Origin: Hyphomicrobiales bacterium
Lineage (GTDB): Bacteria > Pseudomonadota > Alphaproteobacteria > Rhizobiales > Rhizobiaceae
Assembly: GCA_015654965.1 (NCBI GenBank)
Contig: JAATGD010000087.1
Span: 1 to 25,962, forward strand
DNA: 25,962 nucleotides
Direction: 5' to 3'
The notes under the pieces were generated by a model. That model made no database searches. It had not been told where the DNA came from and was given only the letters and a program-made list of their open reading frames with translations. Made by a program: the position numbers and the translations under genes. Shown one piece after another: positions 7,251 to 15,660 of this stretch (within the stretch, counting starts at the first letter, position 1; every line of letters begins with the position of its first letter).

Positions 7251-8078
7251 ATGACATCTATTGCTCTGTTCGGCGCAGGCGGCAAGATGGGCTACCGTCT
7301 TGCCAAGAATCTTCAGGGTTCGCGCTTTGACGTACGCCATATCGAAGTCAGCGATGCCGGAAAGGCACGCCTTAAGAACGACCTTAACATCGACACGGTC
7401 GATACCGACAAGGGTCTGGACGGCGCTGAAGTCGTCATTCTGGCGGTCCCGGACACCATTATCGGCAAGGTCGCGGCAAGCATCGTCGACAAATTGAAGC
7501 CCGGCACGATGGTCGTAGCCCTTGACGCAGCCGCTCCCTTTGCAGGTCACCTGCCGGAACGCGCCGATCTCACCTATTTCGTAACGCATCCCTGCCATCC
7601 GCCAATCTTCAACGACGAAACCGACATGCAGGCCAAGAAAGACCATTTCGGCGGTCTTTTCGCCAAGCAGCATATCGTTTCCGCTCTCATGCAAGGCCCG
7701 GAAGAAGCCTATGCACTGGGTGAAGAAATCGCCAAGGTCATCTGGGCACCCGTCATGCGCTCACACCGTGTGACCGTCGAGCAGCTCGCCATTCTGGAGC
7801 CGGGCCTGTCGGAAACCGTTGCCGCCTCGCTTCTCGTCGTCATGAAGCAGGCCATGGATGAAACCGTGCGCCGCGGCGTGCCGGAAGAAGCCGCCCGTGA
7901 CTTCCTGCTCGGTCATATGAACGTTCTGGGCGCGGTCATCTTTGGTGAAGTACAGGGTGTATTTTCTGACGCCTGCAACAAGGCCATCGAATTCGGCATT
8001 CCTGCACTGATGCGCGACGACTGGAAAAATGTTTTCGAGCCTGAGGAGATCGCCGAAAGCATCCGTCGTATCACATAA
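7251..8078 (+). CDS. apnO: D-apionate oxidoisomerase
   Basis: NAD-dependent oxidoisomerase converting D-apionate to 3-oxo-isoapionate; cytosolic, 275 residues. A Rossmann fold opens with IALFGAGGKMGYRLAKNL (residues 4-21), followed by VVILAVPDTIIGKV near 61-74 and THPCHPP near 111-117. The second half resembles phosphogluconate dehydrogenase C-terminal domains (LEPGLSETVAASLL, RGVPEEAARDFLLGHMNV). The family is not diagnostic by itself, but the position between oiaK and the sugar importer fits ApnO of the described pathway. GGGAAGG lies about 10 bases upstream of the ATG. It has its own candidate operator upstream and a GC-rich stem-loop immediately after its stop. Confidence 0.85.
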   Translation: MTSIALFGAGGKMGYRLAKNLQGSRFDVRHIEVSDAGKARLKNDLNIDTVDTDKGLDGAEVVILAVPDTIIGKVAASIVDKLKPGTMVVALDAAAPFAGHLPERADLTYFVTHPCHPPIFNDETDMQAKKDHFGGLFAKQHIVSALMQGPEEAYALGEEIAKVIWAPVMRSHRVTVEQLAILEPGLSETVAASLLVVMKQAMDETVRRGVPEEAARDFLLGHMNVLGAVIFGEVQGVFSDACNKAIEFGIPALMRDDWKNVFEPEEIAESIRRIT

Positions 8079-8086
8079 ATTTCACC

Positions 8087-8111
8087 GGGAGGGCGAAAGC
8101 CCTCCCCTTTT
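8087..8111 (+). terminator. Stem-loop with T-run between apnO and the binding-protein gene
   Basis: GGGAGGGC (8087-8094), a GAAA tetraloop, then GCCCTCCC (8099-8106) and CTTTT. It is a perfect 8-bp stem with the form of an intrinsic terminator. It begins 9 bases after the apnO stop and lies 39 bases before the next gene, so it probably acts as a partial terminator or RNA-processing site in an operon that reads on. Confidence 0.65.
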
Positions 8112-8149
8112 ACCGCCCTTTGGGAAATGGGGCTTTTTGGGAGGAAAAC

Positions 8150-9106
8150 ATGAAATTCACACGCAGGACAATTGCGCGCGGCTTTGCGATTGCAGCCGTC
8201 ACGGCCACACTGGCCGCAGGATCGGCCATCCCGGCTTTTGCGGCCGATCTGATCGCCATCATCACCCCGTCGCATGACAACCCGTTCTTCAAGGCGGAAG
8301 CCGTAGGTGCTGAAGCCAAGGCCAAGGAACTGGGCTATGAGACACTCATCCTTGTGCATGATGACGATGCCAACAAGCAGTCGCAGCTGGTCGATACGGC
8401 CATCGGGCGCGGTGCCAAGGCGATCATTCTCGACAATGCCGGATCGGAAGCCTCAATTGCCGCTGTGCAAAAGGCAAAAGACGCAAAAATTCCATCCTTC
8501 CTGATTGACCGTGAAATCAATGCGACCGGCATTGCCGTCTCGCAGATCGTTTCCAACAATTATCAGGGCGCACAGCTTGGCGCGGAAGAATTCGTCAAGC
8601 TGATGGGCGAAGAAGGCAATTATGTCGAGCTTCTCTGTCGTGAAGCCGATCTGAACGCCGGTATCCGCTCCAAGGGCTACCACGATGTGATCGACGATTA
8701 TCCCGATCTGAAGCTCGTGGCCCAGCAGTCGGCCAACTGGAGCCAGCCGGAAGCCTTTACCAAGATGCAGAGCATCTTGCAGGCCAACCCCGATATCAAG
8801 GGCGTGATCGCCGGTAACGACACCATGGCCATGGGCGCATGGGCAGCGCTTGAAGCGGCAGGCCGCAAGGACGTGATCGTGGTGGGTTTTGACGGCTCCA
8901 ACGATGTGCGCGACTCGATCAAGGCGGGCGGCATCAAGGCAACCGTGCTTCAGCCGGCTTACGCGCAGGCGCAAACGGCGGCCGAGCAGGCTGATGCCTA
9001 TATCAAGACCGGCAAGGGCCCGGCGGAAGAAAAGCAGTTGATGGATTGCGTTCTGATTAATCCAGACAATGCGGACAAGCTCGAAACCTTCGCCCTGAAG
9101 GATTAA
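8150..9106 (+). CDS. Sugar ABC transporter substrate-binding protein (RbsB-like), predicted D-apiose binder
   Basis: Periplasmic sugar-binding protein of the ribose/galactose class (Peripla_BP_4), 318 residues. A signal peptide is clear: MKFTRRT basic start, hydrophobic core, cleavage near AIPAFA-ADL (about residue 29). Mature blocks follow the RbsB pattern: IITPSHDNPFFKAEAVGA, DTAIGRGAKAIILDNAGS, IPSFLIDREINATG, GVIAGNDTMAMGAWAALEAAG and IVVGFDGSNDVRDSIKAG. I chose ATG 8150 over 8120 because GGGAGG is well placed and it puts the signal peptide at the N-terminus. It is flanked by stem-loops at 8087-8111 and 9124-9149, a usual arrangement for raising binding-protein mRNA over the other subunits. 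The class is sure; apiose specificity is inferred from the surrounding genes. Confidence 0.9.
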   Translation: MKFTRRTIARGFAIAAVTATLAAGSAIPAFAADLIAIITPSHDNPFFKAEAVGAEAKAKELGYETLILVHDDDANKQSQLVDTAIGRGAKAIILDNAGSEASIAAVQKAKDAKIPSFLIDREINATGIAVSQIVSNNYQGAQLGAEEFVKLMGEEGNYVELLCREADLNAGIRSKGYHDVIDDYPDLKLVAQQSANWSQPEAFTKMQSILQANPDIKGVIAGNDTMAMGAWAALEAAGRKDVIVVGFDGSNDVRDSIKAGGIKATVLQPAYAQAQTAAEQADAYIKTGKGPAEEKQLMDCVLINPDNADKLETFALKD

Positions 9107-9123
9107 GCCGCAACGACAGCATC

Positions 9124-9157
9124 GCCGGGAGCCCCGAAACGCTCCCGGCACTCTTTT
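9124..9157 (+). terminator. Stem-loop after the binding-protein gene (attenuator or mRNA stabiliser)
   Basis: GCCGGGAGC (9124-9132) and GCTCCCGGC (9141-9149) form a perfect 9-bp stem with an 8-base loop, followed by ACTCTTTT. It starts 18 bases after the stop of the binding-protein gene and precedes the lipoprotein gene by 27 bases. Such stem-loops after binding-protein genes usually stop part of the transcripts and protect the upstream message. Confidence 0.65.
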
Positions 9158-9175
9158 CCATGCCGAGGATATGTC

Positions 9176-9820
9176 ATGTCTGTGCTGAAATCAGCTTCCA
9201 TTACCCTGCTGATCTGCGGTGTTGCGCTTTCGGGCTGCAAGATCATCAAGACGCCGACAGCGGAAGAAGCCGCACAGGCACGCGGCGATAATTTCAACCC
9301 GGATCGTGCGGTGGCCGATATATGGGATTCCAAGGTCAAACCTTATTTTGCAGCCAAAACCGCCACACTCGATGAAGTGATGACGGTGGCCAATGCGAAT
9401 GCCGATGCGGCTGGCGAAAAATACGGGCATCGCGAAAAACAGGGCAATGCGCCCTGGACATTTGCCGCAAAACTCGAAGGTGTGGTGGTAGGTGCCGAAA
9501 CCAAATCACGCGCAGCCTATGTCGATATAGACAGCAATGGCGACGGCGAGGCGGATGCACGCGTACAGATCGGCCCGACGCTACGCGGAACGGCAATTCG
9601 CGACAGCCTCGATTTCGTGAATTTCAACGAATTCCGCAACCAGATCGAATGGGCGCAATTCGGAAAATCCTTCAACACCCGCGTCAATGACGAAGTGCTG
9701 TTGAAACTGCCGCGTGAAGCGCTTGCGGGCATGAAGCTCAAGGCAGAAGGCGCTTTCCCGCTGCCCAATAAGGGGCAATTGCCGCTCGTCACCCCCGTTG
9801 CCATTACGCTGGAGAAATGA
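9176..9820 (+). CDS. DUF2291 predicted lipoprotein of the sugar ABC operon
   Basis: Predicted outer-envelope or membrane-anchored lipoprotein of 214 residues. The lipobox LSGC ends at Cys21 after a hydrophobic signal (MSVLKSASITLLICGVALSGC). The mature part is soluble, with WDSKVKPYF near 43-51, a VDIDSNGDGEADARVQIGPT stretch near 115-134 that resembles a calcium-loop pattern (DxNxDG), and FNEFRNQIEWAQFG near 143-156. DUF2291 proteins recur beside RbsB/RbsA/RbsC-type transporters but their role is not established. They may assist the importer or bind substrate at the membrane. GAGGA sits 6 bases before the ATG. The ATPase gene starts 3 bases after its stop, so it is in the same operon. Confidence 0.8.
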   Translation: MSVLKSASITLLICGVALSGCKIIKTPTAEEAAQARGDNFNPDRAVADIWDSKVKPYFAAKTATLDEVMTVANANADAAGEKYGHREKQGNAPWTFAAKLEGVVVGAETKSRAAYVDIDSNGDGEADARVQIGPTLRGTAIRDSLDFVNFNEFRNQIEWAQFGKSFNTRVNDEVLLKLPREALAGMKLKAEGAFPLPNKGQLPLVTPVAITLEK

Positions 9821-9823
9821 GCG

Positions 9824-11404
9824 ATGGTGGCGAAACCCGAAATTGACAGCAAAAACAGTATCGTTCTCAAGCTTGAGGATGTCTCCAAGGTCTATTCCGG
9901 CATTGTCGCCGTCAAGCGCGCCAATCTCGAATTGCGCCGCGGATCGGTGAATGTTCTGGTCGGTGAAAACGGTGCCGGGAAATCGACCCTGATGAAGATC
10001 ATCGCCGGTGTCGAGCGCCCGACCATGGGTAAAATCCTGCTCGATGGCGAGGACGTTTCCTTTGACAGTCCGGCGGACGCGCAAAAGCGCGGCATCGCCA
10101 TGATCTTTCAGGAACTCAATCTGTTTTCCAACATGTCGGTGGCGGAAAACATTTTTGCAACGCGCGAAATCATTCGTGGCATTCGCGGCATCGATCACAA
10201 GGCACAGGTCGAAAAGGCCAATGAGTATCTCAAGCGTCTGGATGCGGGCATCGATGCGACGGCGCTCGTCGCAGACCTGCCGATCGGCCAGCAGCAGCTT
10301 GTCGAGATCGCCAAGGCCATTTCGCTCGACGCGCGCATTCTCATCATGGATGAACCGACTTCAGCGCTTTCCGCCGCCGAGGTTGATATTCTGTTCAAGG
10401 TCATCGCGGAGCTGAAAAGTCAGGGCGTCGCCATCGTCTATATTTCGCATCGGCTGGAAGAGCTGATGCGGATTGGCGATTATATCACCGTCCTGCGGGA
10501 CGGGAAAATCACCGGACAGGAAGAGATAAAGAATATCGATACGCAATGGATCGTGCGCTCGATGATCGGCTCGGACGCCAAGGATTTTGCCAAAGCCGTC
10601 ACGCACAAGATCGGCGCCGAACGGTTTCGGGCCGAAAATATCAGCCTGCCGCGTTCAACCGGCGGACTTGCGGTCGATAATGTGTCACTGTCGGTACGCG
10701 CCGGTGAGGTGCTGGGCATATATGGCCTCATGGGTGCGGGACGCTCGGAGTTTTTTGAATGCGTCATCGGCCAGCATCGCCATTCGAGCGGACAAATCTA
10801 TATTGATGGCGAGGAGGTCAAGGCGCGCGACACCACACGGCGTATCCGCCATGGTCTTGCACTGATCCCGGAAGACCGGCAGCGCGAGGGGCTTGTGCAG
10901 ATATTGTCGATTGCCAGCAATCTGACGCTCGCCAGTCTCGACAGGCTGGCGAATATTTTCCATATCGCGCCCAAACGCGAAAAACAGGCCATTGAGGAAG
11001 CCATCAAGGACCTCTCGATCAAGGCGCCTAATCCCGATTTTGAAGTCACCTCCATGTCGGGCGGCAACCAGCAGAAGGTGGTGATCGGCAAGGCGTTGAT
11101 GACCAATCCAAAGGTTCTCCTGATGGACGAGCCATCGCGTGGCATCGATGTGGGCGCCAAGGCCGATGTGTTTCGCACCATGCGCAGGCTTGCGGCCGAT
11201 GGGCTTTCCATTCTCTTTTCGACCTCCGATCTTGAGGAAGTGATGGCGCTCTCCGACCGTATCGCGGTTTTGAGCAATGGAAAGCTGATTGCCATTTTTG
11301 ACCGTGATCATGTGAGCGAAGCTGACATCATCGCCGCATCGGCCAAAGGCCATGGCCCTGCCCATCAGGACAATAATTCAGAAAACAGGGAACTCGCGTC
11401 ATGA
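9824..11404 (+). CDS. Sugar ABC transporter ATP-binding protein with two ATPase domains (RbsA/MglA type)
   Basis: Cytosolic energiser of the sugar importer, 526 residues with tandem ATPase domains as in RbsA. Domain 1 has Walker A GENGAGKST (about residues 46-54), signature LPIGQQQLVEIAKAI and Walker B ILIMDEPTSAL near 170-180. Domain 2 has the degenerate Walker A GLMGAGRSEF that is normal for this family, signature MSGGNQQKVVIGKAL and Walker B VLLMDEPSRGIDVGAK. The hydrolysis-competent site is therefore expected mainly in domain 1. It starts 3 bases after the lipoprotein stop and overlaps the permease start by 4 bases (ATGA), so it is translationally coupled. Confidence 0.95.
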   Translation: MVAKPEIDSKNSIVLKLEDVSKVYSGIVAVKRANLELRRGSVNVLVGENGAGKSTLMKIIAGVERPTMGKILLDGEDVSFDSPADAQKRGIAMIFQELNLFSNMSVAENIFATREIIRGIRGIDHKAQVEKANEYLKRLDAGIDATALVADLPIGQQQLVEIAKAISLDARILIMDEPTSALSAAEVDILFKVIAELKSQGVAIVYISHRLEELMRIGDYITVLRDGKITGQEEIKNIDTQWIVRSMIGSDAKDFAKAVTHKIGAERFRAENISLPRSTGGLAVDNVSLSVRAGEVLGIYGLMGAGRSEFFECVIGQHRHSSGQIYIDGEEVKARDTTRRIRHGLALIPEDRQREGLVQILSIASNLTLASLDRLANIFHIAPKREKQAIEEAIKDLSIKAPNPDFEVTSMSGGNQQKVVIGKALMTNPKVLLMDEPSRGIDVGAKADVFRTMRRLAADGLSILFSTSDLEEVMALSDRIAVLSNGKLIAIFDRDHVSEADIIAASAKGHGPAHQDNNSENRELAS

Positions 11405-12468
11405 CCGCGAATAGCGCAACGACCGCTTCAAACTCCGCCCTTTCAAGCGGCAACGCTCTGCTCACGCTTATGAAGCTGAGAACCTTCATCGCACTTTTTG
11501 CAGTGTTCATCTTTTTCGCTTTCGCAGCCCCCAATTTCCTTTCGACCGCCAATCTCATCCTGATGTCGAAACACGTGGCGCTCAACGCCTTTCTCGCCAT
11601 GGGCATGACCTTCGTCATCATCACGGGTGGCATCGACCTTTCGGTCGGCTCCATCGTCGGACTTTGCGGCATGGTCGCGGGTGGATTGCTGATCTATGGC
11701 ATCGATCTTGGTATCGGCTATACGATCTATTTTAACGTCATCGAAATATCGCTGATCACGCTCGCAGTCGGTGTCGCGGTCGGTTTCATCAACGGCTTAC
11801 TCATTACCAAACTCAATGTCGCGCCGTTCATCGCCACACTCGGCACGCTTTATGTGGCGCGTGGTCTTGCACTTCTCTCCTCTGATGGACAGACCTTTCC
11901 GAACCTCGTCGGGCGCGAGGACCTCGGTACGACAGGTTTCGGCTTTCTGGGCTCGGGCAGCATTCTGGGCCTTCCCGTCTCGATCTGGATATTGATCGTC
12001 GTGGCGCTGATCGCCGCCTATATCGCCCGCTACACACCGCTTGGACGGCAGATTTTTGCGGTCGGCGGCAATGAACGTGCGGCGCGCATGTCCGGCATTC
12101 GCGTTGGCCGCGTCAAAATGTTCGTCTATATGTTTTCGGGCTTCTGCGCGGCCATTGCCGGGCTTATCATCTCGTCCGAACTGATGGCCGCGCATCCGGC
12201 GACCGGCAATTCCTTTGAACTCAACGCCATTGCGGCAGCGGTTCTGGGCGGAACGTCCATGTCTGGCGGACGCGGCACCATCGGCGGCACCATCATCGGT
12301 GCTTTCGTGATCGGTATTCTCTCCGACGGGCTTGTGATGATGGGCGTTTCGTCCTTCTGGCAGATGGTCATCAAGGGACTGGTCATCATCGTGGCGGTCG
12401 TTGTCGATCAGGCACAGCGCCGCCTGCAACAACGCGTGACGCTTATGCAAATGGCAAAGGCAGGGTAA
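11401..12468 (+). CDS. Sugar ABC transporter permease (RbsC-like)
   Basis: Inner-membrane channel subunit of the predicted D-apiose importer, 355 residues with about 8-10 hydrophobic segments starting near residue 29. Family blocks seen are FVIITGGIDLSVGSIVGLCG, NGLLITKLNVAPFIATLGTL, AVGGNERAARMSGIRVGRVK and AVLGGTSMSGGRGTIGGT, the last being the usual ATPase-contact region of BPD_transp_2 permeases. The ATG overlaps the ATPase stop (ATGA). Only 3 bases separate its stop from apsD, so the importer and the first two catabolic enzymes share one transcript. Confidence 0.95.
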   Translation: MTANSATTASNSALSSGNALLTLMKLRTFIALFAVFIFFAFAAPNFLSTANLILMSKHVALNAFLAMGMTFVIITGGIDLSVGSIVGLCGMVAGGLLIYGIDLGIGYTIYFNVIEISLITLAVGVAVGFINGLLITKLNVAPFIATLGTLYVARGLALLSSDGQTFPNLVGREDLGTTGFGFLGSGSILGLPVSIWILIVVALIAAYIARYTPLGRQIFAVGGNERAARMSGIRVGRVKMFVYMFSGFCAAIAGLIISSELMAAHPATGNSFELNAIAAAVLGGTSMSGGRGTIGGTIIGAFVIGILSDGLVMMGVSSFWQMVIKGLVIIVAVVVDQAQRRLQQRVTLMQMAKAG

Positions 12469-12471
12469 TCA

Positions 12472-13506
12472 ATGGCAGAACTGAAAGGTGCTCTCATCGG
12501 CTGCGGATTTTTCGCAGTCAATCAGATGCATGCATGGAATGACGTTTCGGGTGCAAAAATCGTGGCAATCTGCGACCGCGACGCGGAACGCCTGAAAATC
12601 GTCGGCGACCAGTTCGGCATCGAACGCCGTTACAGCGATGCGCAGGCGTTGTTTGCCGATGGCGGCATCGACTTTGTCGATATCGCCACCACGGTTTCAA
12701 GCCATCGCCCACTGGTGGAACTGGCGGCAGCGCACAAAATTCCCGCCATCTGCCAGAAACCTTTCGCCAAAACGCTTGATGACGCCAAAACCATGGTGAA
12801 AGCCTGTAAAGAGTCGGGCATTCCACTCATGGTGCATGAAAATTTCCGCTGGCAGACCCCCATACAGGCCTTGCGCAAGGCGCTCGATAGCGGCGTGATC
12901 GGCGCGCCCTTCTGGGGACGGTTTTCGTTCCGCTCGGGCTTCGACGTTTTCTCCGGCCAGCCCTATTTAGCGGAAGGCGAACGCTTCATCATCGAAGACT
13001 TGGGCATTCACACGCTCGATATTGCGCGCTTCATTCTGGGCGATGTGACAAGCCTTGTTGCGCGCACCAAACGCGTTAATCCAAACATCAAGGGCGAAGA
13101 CGTCGCGACCATTCTTCTCGACCATGACAATGGCGCAACCTCTGTCGTCGATGTGAGCTATGCAACGAAACTCGAACACGACCCCTTCCCTGAAACGCTG
13201 ATCGAACTTGACGGCACGGACGGCTCGATCCGGCTTTATCAGAATTATCGTCTTGAGGTTATCACGCCCACAGGGACCAGCGTTTCAGATGTTTCGCCAC
13301 GCCTTTTGTCGTGGGCATCACGGCCATGGCACAATATTCAGGAAAGCGTTTTTTCCATCCAGCAGCATTGGGTGGAAAATCTCTCATCCGGCGAGGAAAC
13401 CTCCACGTCAGGCGCGGACAATCTCAAGACCTTCGCCCTTGTCGAAGCGGCCTATGAAAGTGCCGCAAGCGGCAACCGCATTGATATCGGAGCCTTGCTG
13501 AAATGA
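12472..13506 (+). CDS. apsD: D-apiose dehydrogenase (Gfo/Idh/MocA family)
   Basis: NAD(P)-dependent oxidation of D-apiose to D-apionolactone, the first step after uptake; cytosolic, 344 residues. The N-terminal Rossmann domain begins GALIGCGFFAVNQMHAWND (residues 5-23). The family Glu-Lys-Pro signature reads QKP in ICQKPFAKTLDDAK (about 96-109), keeping the catalytic-site lysine but with Gln for Glu. The C-terminal domain has the EDLGIHTLDIARFILGD block (about 176-192) with the Asp/His pair used in catalysis. AGGG precedes the ATG. The stop overlaps the apnL start by 4 bases (ATGA), matching consecutive pathway steps. The substrate is assigned from the gene set; the fold alone is not specific. 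Confidence 0.85.
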   Translation: MAELKGALIGCGFFAVNQMHAWNDVSGAKIVAICDRDAERLKIVGDQFGIERRYSDAQALFADGGIDFVDIATTVSSHRPLVELAAAHKIPAICQKPFAKTLDDAKTMVKACKESGIPLMVHENFRWQTPIQALRKALDSGVIGAPFWGRFSFRSGFDVFSGQPYLAEGERFIIEDLGIHTLDIARFILGDVTSLVARTKRVNPNIKGEDVATILLDHDNGATSVVDVSYATKLEHDPFPETLIELDGTDGSIRLYQNYRLEVITPTGTSVSDVSPRLLSWASRPWHNIQESVFSIQQHWVENLSSGEETSTSGADNLKTFALVEAAYESAASGNRIDIGALLK

Positions 13507-15338
13507 GCCTGACGAACCCTTTCCATCTTTATGGCACCCATGATGTGGAAGCGGAACCGCAACATTTGCAAGCGGGATTGCTTCAAGCTGATCTCGCAGA
13601 TGGAAACCTTCGCAGCATCACCTATGGCGGCATCGAGGTGCTGCGTGCGGTTTCCTATCTGGTGCGCGATCGCGACTGGGGCACCTATAATCCCGACATT
13701 CACGACCTGAATGTCGTTGAAAACAGCGATGGTTTTGCCGTCACCTATCAGGCGCGCTGTCATGGTCCCAATGATACGAAACTCGAAATCGATGTCCGTA
13801 TTGAGTCTCATTCTGGTGAAACGCTTGTCTTCGATGCTGTGGCACAAACCTCAACCGGCTTTGAAACCAACCGCTGCGGCTTTTGCATCCTGCATCCTAT
13901 TGTGGGGCTTGCAGGCTCCTCTGTGACGGTCGAACATGTGAATGGTAACAAGGCACAGACCCATCTACCTGACCTGATTGAACCATGGCAGCCTTTCAAG
14001 GATATGCGCGCCATCACCCATGAAGCAAAGCCAAATGTGACCGTTGAATGCCGGATGGAAGGCGATACATTCGAGATGGAAGACCAGCGCAACTGGTCTG
14101 ATGCCTCTTATAAAACCTATGTGCGCCCTCTGGCCCTGCCATGGCCTTACCATATCACGGCGCAAACACGCGTCCACCAGCGTATTATGCTTTCCATTTA
14201 CGACAAGCGCGAAAGCAAAACCTCCCCCGCACGAAACCACGCGGACGCGATAACCATTACGCTCGGTGAAACAGGCGGCAGAATACCCAATATCGGGCTC
14301 ATCATCACGCCGGAAGAAGCCAGGGCAAGTCTTGCGGCCATTGATCTTCTGCAAGAAATCGCCCCACAGGATCTGCTGTTTCATTACGACCCCTTGGCTG
14401 GACACAAGGAAGCAGCCTTTGCGGATTTTGCGGCATTGGCCGCACAGCACAAGGGACGCGTCTCGCTTGAAATTGCGCTGCCCTGCGAGCAGCCACTTCT
14501 CGATGAAACCCGGCAAATCGCACATGCCATGGAAATGGCTGGCTTTACGCCAGATGCCATCATCATATCACCCGCCATCGACCGCCAATCGACACCGCCC
14601 GGCAGCAAATGGCCGCCCTGCCCGCCACTGGAAGAGGTCTATGCAGCCGCGCGCACCGCTTTGCCCAGTGTGCAACTGGGCGGCGGTATGCTCAGCTATT
14701 TCACGGAACTCAACCGTAAACGAGTTCCCGGCGCGTTGATTGATTTTGTCAGTCACTGCACCAATCCGATCGTGCATGCAGCCGATGATCTGAGCGTCAT
14801 GCAGACGCTGGAGGCGCTGCCTTTCATCACGCGTTCTGTGCGTGCCATTTATGGCGACAAGCCTTATCGCATCGGTCCCTCAACAATTCCCATGCGCCAG
14901 AACCCCTATGGCAGTCGCACGATGGACAATCCGCACCATAAGCGCATTGCCATGGCCAATCGCGATCCACGCCATAACGGCCGTTTTGCCGAAGCCTTCG
15001 CACTTGGTTATGCCATGCGGGTTTTGGATGCCAATCTCCAGAGCCTGACACTTTCGGCGCTTACCGGACCCTTTGGCCTGATTGCGAGCGAAAACGAACC
15101 AGCCCCTGCGGGGCAAACGCGACCGATCTTCAATACGGTCAAAAGCCTTTCAAGTCTTTCTGGTCAGGCATGGCGGCGATGCGTGTCTTCAGAGCCTTCC
15201 AAAGTGCTTGCTTTTGCGAGCGATACACATATCTGGCTGGTTAATATCACAGCGCAAACCCAGACAGTCAGCATTATCAATGGAGAAGCGGTCAGTCTCG
15301 CGCCTTATGCCGTAGAAAAAAGGGCATATACGGACTGA
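13503..15338 (+). CDS. apnL: D-apionate lactonase
   Basis: Predicted hydrolase opening D-apionolactone to D-apionate, 611 residues, no signal peptide or membrane segment, so cytosolic. The N-terminal third is rich in beta-strand-like segments (GNLRSITYGGIEVLRAVSYLVRDRDWGTYN). The middle has barrel-like strands with acidic and aromatic residues (LEIALPCEQPLL, SVQLGGGMLSYFTELNRKRVPG, DFVSHCTNPIVHAADD), reminiscent of glycoside-hydrolase-like folds. The end is a short beta domain (IWLVNITAQTQTVSIING). Recognition rests on length, lineage and position directly after apsD, with ATGA overlap. It is the last gene of the importer-enzyme operon, and no clear terminator follows. The catalytic residues cannot be named from sequence alone. 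Confidence 0.82.
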   Translation: MSLTNPFHLYGTHDVEAEPQHLQAGLLQADLADGNLRSITYGGIEVLRAVSYLVRDRDWGTYNPDIHDLNVVENSDGFAVTYQARCHGPNDTKLEIDVRIESHSGETLVFDAVAQTSTGFETNRCGFCILHPIVGLAGSSVTVEHVNGNKAQTHLPDLIEPWQPFKDMRAITHEAKPNVTVECRMEGDTFEMEDQRNWSDASYKTYVRPLALPWPYHITAQTRVHQRIMLSIYDKRESKTSPARNHADAITITLGETGGRIPNIGLIITPEEARASLAAIDLLQEIAPQDLLFHYDPLAGHKEAAFADFAALAAQHKGRVSLEIALPCEQPLLDETRQIAHAMEMAGFTPDAIIISPAIDRQSTPPGSKWPPCPPLEEVYAAARTALPSVQLGGGMLSYFTELNRKRVPGALIDFVSHCTNPIVHAADDLSVMQTLEALPFITRSVRAIYGDKPYRIGPSTIPMRQNPYGSRTMDNPHHKRIAMANRDPRHNGRFAEAFALGYAMRVLDANLQSLTLSALTGPFGLIASENEPAPAGQTRPIFNTVKSLSSLSGQAWRRCVSSEPSKVLAFASDTHIWLVNITAQTQTVSIINGEAVSLAPYAVEKRAYTD

Positions 15339-15488
15339 AGAAAAACTCTGCAAAAGCCTCAACCTGATAGAACAAAATCCCATTTTTCTGGTTTCATTTT
15401 TGCATATGTTTTCGGACCAGGCTCTCCATGCTTCGTCAATCATACTTCTTTCTGAAATTGCTGAATTGAACCAAAACTCCTCTGCTGC
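15339..15488. other. Intergenic stretch after apnL, nothing recognised
   Basis: AT-rich sequence between apnL and the two small open frames. I see no gene, no convincing terminator hairpin and no repeat. The wider non-genic interval to 15890 is described by the next entries. Confidence 0.5.
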
Positions 15489-15492
15489 GTTA

Positions 15493-15507
15493 TTAATCAG
15501 TTATTAA
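15493..15507 (+). promoter_or_regulatory. CtrA-like box in a tandem 11-base repeat
   Basis: GTTATTAATCA and GTTATTAACCA lie head to tail at 15489-15510 (10 of 11 identical). They produce TTAA-N7-TTAA at 15493-15507, followed by CC, the CtrA consensus used in alphaproteobacteria. The box ends only 17 bases before a 26-codon open frame, so it would more likely repress than activate from a standard -35 position. Chance occurrence is possible in AT-rich DNA. Confidence 0.35.
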
Positions 15508-15524
15508 CCATAATGGAGGCTGAC

Positions 15525-15605
15525 ATGCTTTGGTACTATAGGCTTGAAAGCAGTTTTGCAGCTCTGTTTGTCATTGCTGCCGCACTCACTCTCTGGCTGA
15601 TGTAA
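15525..15605 (+). CDS. Candidate small membrane peptide, 26 residues
   Basis: Short open frame not recognised as any known family. A strong Shine-Dalgarno GGAGG at 15515-15519 lies 5 bases before the ATG. The peptide starts MLWYYRLESS and continues as one hydrophobic helix (FAALFVIAAALTLWLM), typical of single-span inner-membrane small proteins, with a short aromatic and charged N-terminus. A second, similar-sized frame follows 55 bases downstream with its own strong ribosome site. The general look recalls oxidase-associated CydX-like peptides, but no oxidase gene is nearby and I do not claim homology. The coding call rests on the ribosome site and composition only. Confidence 0.45.
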   Translation: MLWYYRLESSFAALFVIAAALTLWLM

Positions 15606-15660
15606 AGCCAGCCTAAAGACGTGAATATAAGGAATTATTATTTACGGAGAGGAGTATAAA

